Source: Glycocaulis albus (GTDB lineage Bacteria; Pseudomonadota; Alphaproteobacteria; Caulobacterales; Maricaulaceae). From it: a stretch of 64,000 nt of DNA. The number at the start of each line of letters is the position of its first letter. Position 1 is the first letter of the stretch. Below the pieces are notes generated by a model. The model was given only the letters and a program-made list of their open reading frames with translations. It was not told the DNA's origin and did not search any database. Below, piece by piece: positions 8,696 through 17,957 of the stretch. The stretch is from the NCBI RefSeq assembly GCF_014639075.1, contig NZ_BMFS01000005.1:62001-126000 (forward strand). The letters are read 5' to 3'. Position numbers and translations under genes: made by a program.

Positions 8696-9766
8696 ATGGG
8701 ATTTGACCGCAATTCGCGCCGCAAGGCGCTCGAGGATATCGCGCAGAAGCGCATACTGGTGCTGGACGGCGCCATGGGCACGATGATCCAGCGCCTCAAA
8801 CCCTCCGAAGAGGATTATCGCGGGGAACGCTTCGCTGACTGGCACACCGCGCTCAAGGGCAATAACGATCTTCTGAACCTTACCATGCCGGACTCCATCC
8901 GGGCCATCCACAAGGCCTATTTCGAGGCCGGCGCGGACCTGATCGAGACCAATACCTTCTCCGCCACCACCATTGCGCAGGCCGACTACGCGATGGAGGA
9001 TATTGCCGCTGAAATCGCTCGCGAAGGTGCGCGTCTGGCGCGCGAGGCGGCTGATGCGGTAGAGGCCGAAACCGGCACGCCGCGCGCGGTGGCGGGCGCT
9101 ATCGGCCCGACCAACAAGACGCTCTCCATCTCGCCTTCGGTGGAAGATCCCGGCTTTCGCGATGTCACCTTCGATACCGTGCGCGAGGCCTATGCCGAGC
9201 AGGCGCTCGCCATGGCGGAGTTCGCCGATTTCCTGCTGATCGAGACGATTTTCGACACGCTGAACGCCAAGGCGGCGATCAAGGCGGTGCTCGATCTGCG
9301 CAATGAGGGCAAGCTTGACCCCGCCATTCCGCTCATGCTGTCAGGCACCATTACCGATGCCTCGGGCCGCACCCTGTCGGGTCAGACGACCGAAGCCTTC
9401 TGGAACTCGGTGCGCCATGCAAGGCCATGGGCGGTGGGGCTGAACTGCGCGCTGGGCGCCAGGCAGCTCCGGCCTTACGTGGCCGAGATGAGCCGCGTCG
9501 CGAACACGCGCGTGCTCGCCTATCCCAATGCGGGTCTGCCCAACGCGTTTGGCGAGTATGACGAGACGCCCGATGAGACGGCCGCTTACATCGCCGACTG
9601 GTCGAAAGGCGGGCTTGTCAACATTGTTGGCGGGTGCTGCGGCACCACGCCTGAGCATATCGCGGCCATCGCGAAGGCTGCTTTCGCAGGCAAGCCCCGC
9701 GCCGTGCCGGAACGCCCGCGCGCCATGCGCCTGTCGGGCCTTGAACCGTTTGAACTGGCTTCCTGA
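8696..9766 (+). CDS. metH: Methionine synthase, homocysteine-binding half (split MetH)
   Basis: These 356 residues correspond to the N-terminal homocysteine S-methyltransferase module of MetH (about residues 1-353 in E. coli). Motifs are [46 protein letters not shown] and the zinc-binding [10 protein letters not shown]. It starts 3 nt after metF and ends 3 nt before the second metH gene. The split falls at the Hcy/folate domain boundary, a known arrangement in a number of alphaproteobacteria. It must work with the downstream protein, since it has no folate or cobalamin domain. Confidence 0.94.
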   Translation: MGFDRNSRRKALEDIAQKRILVLDGAMGTMIQRLKPSEEDYRGERFADWHTALKGNNDLLNLTMPDSIRAIHKAYFEAGADLIETNTFSATTIAQADYAMEDIAAEIAREGARLAREAADAVEAETGTPRAVAGAIGPTNKTLSISPSVEDPGFRDVTFDTVREAYAEQALAMAEFADFLLIETIFDTLNAKAAIKAVLDLRNEGKLDPAIPLMLSGTITDASGRTLSGQTTEAFWNSVRHARPWAVGLNCALGARQLRPYVAEMSRVANTRVLAYPNAGLPNAFGEYDETPDETAAYIADWSKGGLVNIVGGCCGTTPEHIAAIAKAAFAGKPRAVPERPRAMRLSGLEPFELAS

Positions 9767-9769
9767 TTT

Positions 9770-12457
9770 ATGACTGATACTGCCCAATCCCGTGCCGTCT
9801 TCGTAAACGTTGGCGAACGTACCAACGTCACCGGCTCTGCGCGCTTTAGAAAGCTGATCAAGGAGGGCGATTACGCTACCGCCCTTGATGTCGCGCGTCA
9901 GCAGGTTGAGGCCGGGGCCCAGGTGATCGACATCAACATGGATGAGGGCCTGCTCGATTCAAAGCAGGCCATGATCACCTTCCTCAATCTCATCGCCACC
10001 GAGCCGGACATTGCCCGCGTGCCGATCATGATCGACAGCTCCAAATGGGAGGTGATCGAGGCGGGCCTGAAATGCGTGCAGGGCAAGGCCATCGTCAATT
10101 CCATCTCGCTGAAAGAAGGCGAGGAGAGTTTCCGCGAGCAGGCGAGGGCCTGCCTTGCCTATGGCGCGGCCGTGGTGGTGATGGCGTTCGACGAGGAGGG
10201 CCAGGCCGACACGAAAGAGCGCAAGGTCGAGATATGCGAGCGCGCCTATCACATCCTTGTCGATGAGCTGGGCTTTCCGCCGGAAGACATCATTTTCGAT
10301 CCCAATATCTTCGCGGTGGCGACCGGGATCGAGGAGCATAACGATTATGCCGTCGCCTTCATCGAGGCCACGCGGGAGATCAGGAAGCGTCTGCCGGGCG
10401 TACATGTCTCCGGCGGGGTGTCCAACATCTCATTCTCTTTCCGCGGCAATGAGCCGGTGCGCCAGGCCATGCACTCGGTGTTTCTCTACCATGCCATCAA
10501 GGCGGGCATGGATATGGGCATCGTCAATGCCGGCCAGCTTGAGATTTACGATGAGATCGAACCCAAGCTGCGCGAGCTGGTCGAGGATGTGATCCTCAAC
10601 CGGCGCGAGGATGCCACAGAGCGGCTTCTGGAAGCCGCTGAAGGCTATCGCGATACCGGAGAGGCCGAAGAGAAGGCTGCCGCCGAGTGGCGCTCCCTGC
10701 CCGTTGCAGAGCGCTTAAAGCACGCCCTCGTGAAGGGCCTAGATGAGTTCGTCGTCGAAGACACAGAAGAAGCCCGCCAAGCCGCCGAGCGTCCGCTGCA
10801 CGTCATTGAAGGCCCGCTCATGGACGGGATGAACGTGGTGGGGGACCTCTTCGGCGAGGGCAAGATGTTCCTGCCGCAGGTGGTGAAATCCGCCCGCGTG
10901 ATGAAGAAGGCCGTCGCCCATCTCTTCCCCTATATGGAGGCCGAGCGGGAGGCGGCAGGGCTCGACAAGGAGTCCAACGGCCTTGTCATCATGGCGACGG
11001 TGAAGGGCGATGTGCACGATATCGGCAAGAATATCGTCGGTGTCGTGCTGCAATGTAATGGCTATGACGTGGTTGATCTCGGCGTCATGGTGCCGCCGGA
11101 GAAAATCCTGGAGGCCGCGCGCGAGCACAAGGCCGACATTATCGGCCTGTCGGGTCTCATCACGCCCTCGCTGGACGAGATGGTGTTTCTGGCGAGCGAG
11201 ATGGAGCGCGAGGGCTTCGACATTCCGCTTCTGATCGGCGGGGCGACGACCAGCCCGGCCCATACAGCGGTGAAGATCGAGCCGGCCTACCACAAGGCGC
11301 CGGTCATCCATGTGCATGATGCCAGCCGGGCGGTGGGCGTGGTCTCGAAACTGCTCTCCGACGCCCAGCGCCAGCCTTATTGGGAGGAGGTGCAGTCCAA
11401 TTATGCCCGCATCCGTGAGACCCGCGCGAGGACACAGGGCAATCGCCGCCGTGTAACGCTCGCTGATGCGCGCGCGAAAGCTTTTGATGCCGATGCCACC
11501 AGCCATACGCCCGTCAAACCGCTAAAGCCCGGCCTGACGACCATTGATGATGTGCGCCTGGCCGATCTGGTGCCTTATATCGACTGGACGCCTTTCTTCT
11601 TCTCCTGGGAGATGAAGGGGACGTATCCGGCCATCTTCGATGACCCCAATCGGGGCGAGGCGGCGCGTGCCCTGTTTGACGATGCGCAGGCCATGCTGAA
11701 GCAGATGGTGGAAGGTGACTGGCTAAAACCCAGAGGGGTTGCCGGTCTGTGGCCTGCGAAACGAAACGGTGATGATATCACTGTGTTTGCCGATGAAACC
11801 TGCAAGCAGGAGATCGGCACCTTCTTCGGCCTGCGTCAGCAGGCGGAAAAGGACGGCGACAAGCCCTATTTGTCCATCTCTGACTTCGTACGCAGCGATG
11901 TCACCGACTGGGTAGGCGGGTTCGCCGTCACGTCCGGTGATGCCGAGGACGAGATCGCCGAGCGGTTCAAGAAGGCCAATGACGATTACTCCGCCATAAT
12001 GTTCCAGGCGCTGGCTGACCGTTTTGCCGAAGCCTTCGCCGAATATCTCCACGAGCGGGTCCGCAAGGAGCTCTGGGGCTATGCGAAGGACGAAAAGCTT
12101 TCCACCGATGATCTGATCAAGGAAGCCTATGCGGGCATACGTCCGGCGCCGGGCTACCCCGCCCAGCCGGACCACACGGAAAAGGACCTGCTCTTCAAGC
12201 TACTCGAAGCGCCGGAGCGTACGGGCATCAAACTGACCGAGAGCCGGGCCATGTACCCGGCGGCCTCGGTCTCCGGCCTCTACCTGGCGCATCCTGACAG
12301 CGTCTATTTTGCCGTCGGGCGCATCATGCGCGATCAGGTGGAAGACTATGCGCAGCGCAAGCGCTGGAGCGTGGAGGAGGCGGAGAAGGCACTCGCGCCG
12401 ATACTGGGCTATGAGCCCGATGCGTCCCGGTTGGAGGAAGCCGACGCCGCGGCTTGA
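9770..12457 (+). CDS. metH: Methionine synthase, folate/cobalamin/activation half (split MetH)
   Basis: The 895-residue protein holds the remaining MetH modules in order: pterin-binding domain ([19 protein letters not shown]), cobalamin cap and B12 domain with D-V-H-D-I-G-K-N (lower axial His416) and [13 protein letters not shown], and the AdoMet activation domain ([35 protein letters not shown]). It transfers the methyl group of 5-methyl-THF to homocysteine through cob(I)alamin. It requires the separately encoded homocysteine domain just upstream. Its last 49 bases overlap the end of convergent moeB. Confidence 0.96.
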   Translation: MTDTAQSRAVFVNVGERTNVTGSARFRKLIKEGDYATALDVARQQVEAGAQVIDINMDEGLLDSKQAMITFLNLIATEPDIARVPIMIDSSKWEVIEAGLKCVQGKAIVNSISLKEGEESFREQARACLAYGAAVVVMAFDEEGQADTKERKVEICERAYHILVDELGFPPEDIIFDPNIFAVATGIEEHNDYAVAFIEATREIRKRLPGVHVSGGVSNISFSFRGNEPVRQAMHSVFLYHAIKAGMDMGIVNAGQLEIYDEIEPKLRELVEDVILNRREDATERLLEAAEGYRDTGEAEEKAAAEWRSLPVAERLKHALVKGLDEFVVEDTEEARQAAERPLHVIEGPLMDGMNVVGDLFGEGKMFLPQVVKSARVMKKAVAHLFPYMEAEREAAGLDKESNGLVIMATVKGDVHDIGKNIVGVVLQCNGYDVVDLGVMVPPEKILEAAREHKADIIGLSGLITPSLDEMVFLASEMEREGFDIPLLIGGATTSPAHTAVKIEPAYHKAPVIHVHDASRAVGVVSKLLSDAQRQPYWEEVQSNYARIRETRARTQGNRRRVTLADARAKAFDADATSHTPVKPLKPGLTTIDDVRLADLVPYIDWTPFFFSWEMKGTYPAIFDDPNRGEAARALFDDAQAMLKQMVEGDWLKPRGVAGLWPAKRNGDDITVFADETCKQEIGTFFGLRQQAEKDGDKPYLSISDFVRSDVTDWVGGFAVTSGDAEDEIAERFKKANDDYSAIMFQALADRFAEAFAEYLHERVRKELWGYAKDEKLSTDDLIKEAYAGIRPAPGYPAQPDHTEKDLLFKLLEAPERTGIKLTESRAMYPAASVSGLYLAHPDSVYFAVGRIMRDQVEDYAQRKRWSVEEAEKALAPILGYEPDASRLEEADAAA

Positions 12458-13200
12458 GCGCCACACGCCTCACACGCTGGATCGCGCGCCAGCTTCACGG
12501 TGCGAAGCGCGCCTGAAAGCCCGTCCACAATCTGGACCCGGCCGATGAGCGGCTCGCCCGCTTTCGTGACGAGCTTGATCGCTTCGAGTGCCATCAGCGT
12601 GCCGACAATGCCGGTAATCGCCCCGACAATGCCGGTGACCGCGCAGCTCTCCGCATCAGGGGGGATGCCGGGCACAAGACAGCGATAGCAGGGCGCATGG
12701 GCCCCAAGGTGTGGCGCGAAAGTGGAGACCTGCCCGTCCCAGCGCCCGACCGCGCCGGATACCAGCGGAATGCCCGCCGCGATGGCGGCATCATTCACGG
12801 CAAAGCGGGTCGCAAAGTCATCGCAGCCATCAAGCACCAGGTCGGCACCCTCCAGAACGGCGGGCAGGTTTGCGGGCCCGGCCCGGACCGCATGTGTCTC
12901 GATGCTGACCGCCGGGTCGAGCGCGTGAAGCGCATCCCGGGCCGCCTCGACCTTAAGCCGGTCCACATCGCCGGTGCGGAACAGCACCTGCCGCTGGAGA
13001 TTATCAAGGCTCACCGTGTCGGGATCGATGATTGTCAGGCTGCCGATCCCGGCTGCCACAAGATAGAGCGCTGCCGGAGTACCGAGGCCGCCGGCTCCGA
13101 TCATCACCACCCTGGCAGCCCCCAGCCGGGCCTGACCGGGCCCGCCGATTTCCTTCAGGAGGATATGTCGGGCATGACGGTCAATATCGGTCTGGCGCAC
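12409..13200 (-). CDS. moeB: MoeB/ThiF-family sulfur-carrier adenylyltransferase
   Basis: This 263-residue E1-like enzyme shows the nucleotide-binding loop [17 protein letters not shown], the catalytic region [15 protein letters not shown], and two zinc Cys pairs (C-Y-R-C and C-E-A-C). Proteins of this type adenylate the C-terminal glycine of MoaD or ThiS for molybdopterin or thiamine synthesis. No rhodanese domain is present. No moa or thi genes are nearby, so the carrier partner cannot be decided. The 3' end overlaps metH by 49 bases in convergent orientation. Confidence 0.85.
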   Translation of the reverse strand: MRQTDIDRHARHILLKEIGGPGQARLGAARVVMIGAGGLGTPAALYLVAAGIGSLTIIDPDTVSLDNLQRQVLFRTGDVDRLKVEAARDALHALDPAVSIETHAVRAGPANLPAVLEGADLVLDGCDDFATRFAVNDAAIAAGIPLVSGAVGRWDGQVSTFAPHLGAHAPCYRCLVPGIPPDAESCAVTGIVGAITGIVGTLMALEAIKLVTKAGEPLIGRVQIVDGLSGALRTVKLARDPACEACGAQAAASASSNRDASGS

Positions 13201-13277
13201 CTTCTTCGCATCCTTTCAGGCGGGGTTCATCAACGCCATAGCACGCTTGGCTCGAAACGGTCCAAGGGAGGTGTCTC

Positions 13278-13718
13278 ATGGCACAGGGGATTTCACGGCC
13301 GCGCCTTGCAGTGGTGACGGCGCTCGCGCTGATACTGACGGCCTGCGCCACGCAGGAAGGCTACCGCCAGCGGGCAGCATTGCATCTCGGCCACTCGGCC
13401 GATGCGCTCATCATCGAACGCGGCTCTCCGGTGGCGCGTGACTATCTCAGCGACGGCTCGGAGGTGTGGACCTATTTCGTCGCCGAACAGCGCCATGATC
13501 CGGGCGGCTATTCCACCATTCCGCGTGAACGCCGGATTGTCTGGACAGACCGGCACGGCAATGAACATGTCCGCATCGAGCAGTACGAGGAGACGGTCTA
13601 CACCCCGCCACGCAGCTGGATGGTCGAGTGCGAGACCCGCTTCGTGGTCAGCCCGGACGGGATAGTGCGCGATTTCCGCTTTGAGGGGGATGCTTGCCGC
13701 GCGCCGGAGCTGAGCTGA
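13278..13718 (+). CDS. Small lipoprotein of unknown function
   Basis: The 146-residue product has a signal peptide with lipobox L-T-A-C near residue 24. The mature part contains SADALIIERGSPVARDYLSDGSEVWTY, which resembles the short two-helix/beta region of SmpA/BamE-like lipoproteins, and a C-terminal half with two Cys residues (C-E-T-R and G-D-A-C-R) that could pair. I do not recognise a named family. It stands between divergent moeB and the downstream helicase gene. Confidence 0.65.
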   Translation: MAQGISRPRLAVVTALALILTACATQEGYRQRAALHLGHSADALIIERGSPVARDYLSDGSEVWTYFVAEQRHDPGGYSTIPRERRIVWTDRHGNEHVRIEQYEETVYTPPRSWMVECETRFVVSPDGIVRDFRFEGDACRAPELS

Positions 13719-13798
13719 CGCCCCCGGGGCGCAGCAAGGTGTGAATTGACCAGCGCTGGCCACTGGCGGCGGGGGGCGAACCGCGTCAGCCTGCAACG

Positions 13799-15106
13799 AT
13801 GACTGACACGCCCGCCCATTCTCCCGCTTCGGCCGATCTCGATGGCCCGGTGCTCGACTATCTCGTCAATGGCGGGTCCCATGTCTTCCTGACCGGGAGG
13901 GCAGGGACCGGCAAGACCACGCTGACGCGAGCCCTGCTGGAGCGGCTGGGGCCAAGCGCCGCTGTGCTGGCACCTACCGGCGTTGCCGCCATGCAGGCGG
14001 GCGGGCAGACCCTGCACGCCTTTTTCCGCCTGCCACCGCGCCTGGTGGAGCCCTCGGATATCCGCCGCCTGCGCAATGCGCGCGCGGTCAAAGCGCTCAA
14101 AACCCTCGTCATTGACGAGATTTCCATGGTCCGCGCCGACATGATGTGGGCGATCGATGCAAGCTTGCGCCTGAATCGGGAAAGCTCGGAACCCTTCGGC
14201 GGGGTGCGCATGATCGTCGTCGGTGATCTATCCCAGCTTCCCCCGGTCGTGCGCGACGAGGAGGCGGGCTATCTGGAGATGGCCTATGGCGGGCCGTTCT
14301 TCTTTCATCCGCCCGCCTTTCGCGATGCCGGGTTTTCGATGCTGGAACTGACGAAAGTCCACCGGCAGGCCGATCCTGATTTTGTGCAGATACTCAATGC
14401 CGTGCGAACCGGCGAGCTGACGCGCGAGGAAGGCGCGGTGCTCAATACGCGCGTCACGGGCCGGTCGGGGCTGGAAGCCAGCGCCACCCATGTCGTGCTG
14501 ACCCCCACCAATGAGGCAGCCTTCCGCATCAATGCGCAGCGCCTGGATGCCCTGCCGGGAAAGCCGGAGCTGATCGAGGGCAAGACCTCCGGCCAGTTTG
14601 ACCAGCGCATCATGCCGACCGATGATCCGCTGATCCTGAAACGCGGCGCGCGCGTCATGCTCCTGAGGAATGATCCCGGAGGGCGCTGGGTCAACGGGTC
14701 GCTCGGCGAAGTCGTCGGTTTTGCCGAGGCGGGCGTGATGGTGAAGATCGGTGAGGAAGTGCACCGCATTGAGCCGGTGCAGTGGGACCGCCATGCCTAC
14801 AGCTACGATCCGGCGGCGAAATCGCTCAAGAAAGAGACGGTTGGCAGCTTCACCCAGCTTCCGCTTCGCCTTGCCTGGGCGATGACCATCCACAAGGCGC
14901 AGGGCCTGACACTGGACCGGGTCTATCTCGACCTTCCCGGCCGCCTGTTCGCGCACGGACAGGCCTATGTCGCCCTGTCACGCGCGCGAACCCTGGAGGG
15001 CATGGAGCTGTCGCGTCCGTTGCGCCCGTCCGACATCATCGTCGACCAGCGCATATTCGACGTGAAGAGCTATTGCGATTCCGCGCCTGCCCGGCTGGAG
15101 GGTTAG
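13799..15106 (+). CDS. PIF1-like DNA helicase (SF1B)
   Basis: This 435-residue ATPase has Walker A GRAGTGKTT (residues 33-41), motif APTGVAAMQAGGQTLHAFF, Walker B LVIDEISMV, GDLSQLPPV and the C-terminal UvrD-like motif MTIHKAQGLTLDRV with ALSRARTLEGM. These are the ordered SF1B motifs of PIF1/RecD-type 5'-3' helicases. Bacterial PIF1 homologues unwind G-quadruplexes and forked DNA; the role here is inferred. It is convergent with dut, leaving only 3 bases between the stops. Confidence 0.88.
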   Translation: MTDTPAHSPASADLDGPVLDYLVNGGSHVFLTGRAGTGKTTLTRALLERLGPSAAVLAPTGVAAMQAGGQTLHAFFRLPPRLVEPSDIRRLRNARAVKALKTLVIDEISMVRADMMWAIDASLRLNRESSEPFGGVRMIVVGDLSQLPPVVRDEEAGYLEMAYGGPFFFHPPAFRDAGFSMLELTKVHRQADPDFVQILNAVRTGELTREEGAVLNTRVTGRSGLEASATHVVLTPTNEAAFRINAQRLDALPGKPELIEGKTSGQFDQRIMPTDDPLILKRGARVMLLRNDPGGRWVNGSLGEVVGFAEAGVMVKIGEEVHRIEPVQWDRHAYSYDPAAKSLKKETVGSFTQLPLRLAWAMTIHKAQGLTLDRVYLDLPGRLFAHGQAYVALSRARTLEGMELSRPLRPSDIIVDQRIFDVKSYCDSAPARLEG

Positions 15107-15109
15107 GGC

Positions 15110-15559
15110 TTACACGCCCGTCGATCCGAACCCGCCCTCACCGCGCTGTGTCTCGTCCAGCGTGTCAGCCGGTATCAGCTCGGCCTGCACGACCGGCGCG
15201 ATGACCATCTGGGCTATGCGCTCGCCCCGCCGCACCGTGAAAGGTTCGCGGCCATGATTGATGAGGTTCACGCGGACCTCGCCGCGATAGTCGGCATCAA
15301 TCGTGCCGGGCGTGTTCACACACGAAATGCCGAACTTGGCGGCAAGCCCGGAGCGCGGACGCACCTGCGCCTCATAGCCTTCGGGAAGGGCAATCGCCAG
15401 CCCGGTCGGGATCAGCTGCCACTCACCCGGCTGCAGGGTAACCGGCGCGTCGGCCGGGAGCGCGGCAGGCAGATCCATGCCCGCCGATCCCGGTGTCTGA
15501 TAGCGGGGAAGGTCCAGGCCCGCGAAATGCTCCAGCGCCTTTATGCGCACCTGAACCAT
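15110..15559 (-). CDS. dut: Deoxyuridine 5'-triphosphate nucleotidohydrolase
   Basis: The 149-residue trimeric dUTPase shows the five family motifs: [14 protein letters not shown], the uridine-binding [24 protein letters not shown] and the P-loop-like tail GGFGSTG. It hydrolyses dUTP to dUMP, preventing uracil incorporation. It is the last gene of the minus-strand ubiE-ubiB-coaCB run, a conserved alphaproteobacterial neighbourhood. Confidence 0.97.
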   Translation of the reverse strand: MVQVRIKALEHFAGLDLPRYQTPGSAGMDLPAALPADAPVTLQPGEWQLIPTGLAIALPEGYEAQVRPRSGLAAKFGISCVNTPGTIDADYRGEVRVNLINHGREPFTVRRGERIAQMVIAPVVQAELIPADTLDETQRGEGGFGSTGV

Positions 15560-15583
15560 GAAAGAATCCCCCGCCGGAAGCCG

Positions 15584-16039
15584 CTATTGCGGGTTTTCTT
15601 CCATCCAGCGTTCCATCTCGTCAATGCTGTCGTCAAAGCCTTCGACAGTCGAGATGATGCCCTGACGTTCCTCATCGGTCAGCGAGCCCATCATGACGCC
15701 GATGGCATAATCGCCATCCTGAATGCCCATGCTCACCACGGTGGGGTCTTCCGGAGTGCCCGCGCGGATCATCAGCGGCAGGCCGGCCAGCAGGACCTTG
15801 AAGTCGTTGCGGTCAGGCACAACGCTCTCGCGGTCGCAGAGGATCGCGCCGGTCCCTTCCGGCAGGGGGGGCAATTGCAGCGGGCCAGGGCGGGCTGCGG
15901 CCTCGCGCACATTAAAACCCTGGATCACAGTCGGCTGAGCACCGGCAGTGCCCGGAATCGCGAAGCAGTCGGCAAATGCAGGCGCGCCAGCCGCCAGACT
16001 TGCAACAAGGGCGGCTCCGCTGGCGAACAATCTCTTCAT
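15584..16039 (-). CDS. Secreted protein of unknown function
   Basis: The 151-residue product starts at 16039 with signal peptide MKRLFASGAALVASLAAGA ending AFA-D. The mature part has two Cys residues (D-C-F-A and I-L-C-D) and an acidic, Glu/Asp-rich C-terminus (EGFDDSIDEMERWMEENPQ). I recognise no family. It lies between coaB and dut on the same strand, 24 nt before dut, so probably co-transcribed with them. Confidence 0.6.
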   Translation of the reverse strand: MKRLFASGAALVASLAAGAPAFADCFAIPGTAGAQPTVIQGFNVREAAARPGPLQLPPLPEGTGAILCDRESVVPDRNDFKVLLAGLPLMIRAGTPEDPTVVSMGIQDGDYAIGVMMGSLTDEERQGIISTVEGFDDSIDEMERWMEENPQ

Positions 16040-16103
16040 GGAGAAACTCCTGATAGCGGCCGTGAACGGGCGTGCCCGTCTGGCGGCCAAGGCGGGCGTG
16101 AGC

Positions 16104-16769
16104 CTAACGCTGCGAATGTGTGTTTAACAAGGCCATCAGTGAATCAGCCAGTTGCGCCGCAATCACGTCCTTCGGCGCGCGCGCCAGAGCTTGCGTTTCG
16201 CCGCGCGAAACGATCAGCACCGCATTTTCCGCTCCGCCCATGGCGTCGCCCGATACATCATTGGCGATGATGAGATCGCATCCCTTGCGGTCCAGCTTTG
16301 CCCGCGCCAGGGCCTCAAGAGTGTCGGTGTCCGGGGCCGTCTCGGCGGCAAAACCGACCGCAAGGCGCGGGCGTCCTTCCGCAAGGCCGGACACGTCTTT
16401 AAGGATGTCCGGGTTCTCCACCAGCTGAAGGCTCGCAAAGCCCTTCTTGTCGGTTTTTATCTTGCTGGCATGGCGAGTTGCCGGCCGCCAGTCGGCCACG
16501 GCGGCAACCGCTATGAACCCGTCGGCGGGCAGGGCCGCCATCACCGCGCCGCGCATCTCCAGCGCGGTCTGGACCTTGATCAGATCGGCGCCCGCTGGCG
16601 GCTCGATATTCACCGGCCCGGAGACCAGCGTGACGCGCGCGCCGCGGGCCAGCAGCGCCGCGGCCAGCGCATAGCCCTGCCGTCCGGAAGAATGGTTGGA
16701 CAGGAAGCGGACAGGGTCGATGGGCTCCACCGTAGGCCCTGCCGTAACGATAATGTGCGGCGCTTTCAT
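16104..16769 (-). CDS. coaB: Phosphopantothenate--cysteine ligase (separate CoaB)
   Basis: These 221 residues match the C-terminal half of the usual CoaBC (Dfp) fusion: ITAGPT-type start VTAGPTVEPIDPVRFLSNHSSG, VTLVSGP, AAVADWRPA, VGFAAET and IANDVS. The enzyme joins 4'-phosphopantothenate to cysteine in coenzyme A synthesis. It starts inside the coaC stop (ATGA overlap), so the two halves are separate but translationally coupled. A single-base change could restore a fusion, so either a natural split or a frameshift in the assembly would explain it. Confidence 0.93.
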   Translation of the reverse strand: MKAPHIIVTAGPTVEPIDPVRFLSNHSSGRQGYALAAALLARGARVTLVSGPVNIEPPAGADLIKVQTALEMRGAVMAALPADGFIAVAAVADWRPATRHASKIKTDKKGFASLQLVENPDILKDVSGLAEGRPRLAVGFAAETAPDTDTLEALARAKLDRKGCDLIIANDVSGDAMGGAENAVLIVSRGETQALARAPKDVIAAQLADSLMALLNTHSQR

Positions 16770-17305
16770 CGGTTCAGAACGGCAAGGGCCGCTTCGGCAA
16801 TCTGCACAGGTTCGGCCATGCGGCCCGGACCAAACTCGCCGCAGGCCATCTCGCCTTCATCAGGACCCACGAAAGTGATGCCCCGGCTTTTCAGGGTTTC
16901 CAGATTGGCCTGTGTGGCCGCGTGCTCCCACATGCGCACATTCATCGCAGGCGCCATCAGCACCGGCTTGTCAGTGGCCAGCAAGGCGGTGGAAGCCAGA
17001 TCATCGCACAGCCCGTGCGCGGCCTTGGCCATGATGTTGGCGGTCGCCGGTGCGACCACGATCAGCTCTGCCGAGCGCGACAGCTCGATATGGCCCATCT
17101 CGGTCTCGTCAGTGAGCGAAAACAGGTTGTCATAGGCCTTCTCACCTGACAGGGCGGCCACGCTCATCGGCGTCACGAACTGCTTGGCCGCATCGGTGAG
17201 GATGCAGCTCACGCCAACGCCGCGCCGCTTCCACTCGCGGATCAGTTCCAGCGATTTGTAGGCGGCGATACCGCCGGAAATGATGAGAAGGATGCGGGTG
17301 CTCAT
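16766..17305 (-). CDS. coaC: Phosphopantothenoylcysteine decarboxylase (separate CoaC)
   Basis: The 179-residue flavoprotein matches the N-terminal half of CoaBC: ILLIISGGIAAYKSLELIR, the catalytic-His region MGHIELSRSAELIVVAPATANIMAKAAHG, and PVLMAPAMNVRMW. It decarboxylates phosphopantothenoylcysteine to phosphopantetheine. It overlaps coaB by ATGA at its end and the doc stop by ATGA at its start. In most bacteria coaC and coaB are one gene, so this layout is unusual. Confidence 0.93.
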   Translation of the reverse strand: MSTRILLIISGGIAAYKSLELIREWKRRGVGVSCILTDAAKQFVTPMSVAALSGEKAYDNLFSLTDETEMGHIELSRSAELIVVAPATANIMAKAAHGLCDDLASTALLATDKPVLMAPAMNVRMWEHAATQANLETLKSRGITFVGPDEGEMACGEFGPGRMAEPVQIAEAALAVLNR

Positions 17306-17697
17306 AACTTATAAGACCATTGCTTCAGCCAGGCGGCAAAGCCCGCCTCGTCCAGGGAGCCGTCTGCCAGAGCGAGCACTGTGCGCGTCGCGTCGCGTTC
17401 GGTCGCGTCCAGATACCAGCCATTGATCCTTAGCATCATATAGCTGGCGATGAATGCCATGCGCTTGTTGCCGTCCAGAAAAGGATGGTTTCTCGCTATG
17501 CCAAATCCGATGCTGGCGGCCAGATCATGGATTTGTGGCGCCGGGTCTGCGTAGGCGAGTTTGTTTTCTGCCCTGCTGATGGCGGAATTCAAAGCGCCTT
17601 CATCACGCAGACCACGTGCGCCGCCGGTGGCGTCCATCTCGCGTTCATAGGCGTCCAGTATGGCCGACAGCGGCAGGAGCCGGATGTCGTGGCTCAT
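17302..17697 (-). CDS. doc: Doc (death-on-curing) family toxin
   Basis: This 131-residue Fic-fold protein carries the Doc-type motif N-H-P-F-L-D-G-N-K-R (His71), where Lys replaces the second Gly of AMPylating Fic enzymes. P1 Doc phosphorylates EF-Tu and blocks translation; the same activity is inferred here. The N-terminal helix GLRDEGALNSAISRAENKLAY is also typical of the family. It is overlapped by the antitoxin gene upstream (ATGA) and by coaC downstream (ATGA), so the toxin is translated within a housekeeping operon. Confidence 0.9.
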   Translation of the reverse strand: MSHDIRLLPLSAILDAYEREMDATGGARGLRDEGALNSAISRAENKLAYADPAPQIHDLAASIGFGIARNHPFLDGNKRMAFIASYMMLRINGWYLDATERDATRTVLALADGSLDEAGFAAWLKQWSYKL

Positions 17698-17921
17698 TTG
17701 GCGAGATCTTCGAGGGTCTTGCTATAGCGCGTCCGGCATTCCTCGTAGGCGGACATCGCCGCGCTATAAGGTGCCTCGGACTTTACCAGGGTGACGCGGC
17801 CACCGGTGACTTCGAGCGTAACCTCATCGCCACGGTTAAGCCCCGCCCTTTCCAGTACTTCCTTCGGAAGCCGGACGCCCGTCGAATTGCCCTGCTTGGT
17901 CAGCTTTACGGTAATCGTCAT
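17694..17921 (-). CDS. AbrB/MazE-type antitoxin of the doc module
   Basis: The 75-residue product has an N-terminal SpoVT-AbrB swapped-hairpin domain (LTKQGNSTGVRLPKEVLERAGLNRGDEV) and a short C-terminal tail that would wrap the toxin. It replaces the Phd antitoxin found with P1 Doc; AbrB-Doc pairs are known on chromosomes. Start 17921 lies six bases after a GAGG site; the ATG at 17924 is an alternative. The stop overlaps the doc ATG. Such antitoxins usually repress their own operon, which here would also touch coaC and coaB. Confidence 0.85.
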   Translation of the reverse strand: MTITVKLTKQGNSTGVRLPKEVLERAGLNRGDEVTLEVTGGRVTLVKSEAPYSAAMSAYEECRTRYSKTLEDLAK

Positions 17922-17957
17922 CATACACCTCTGGCCCATATATAAGCACAGTCGTGC

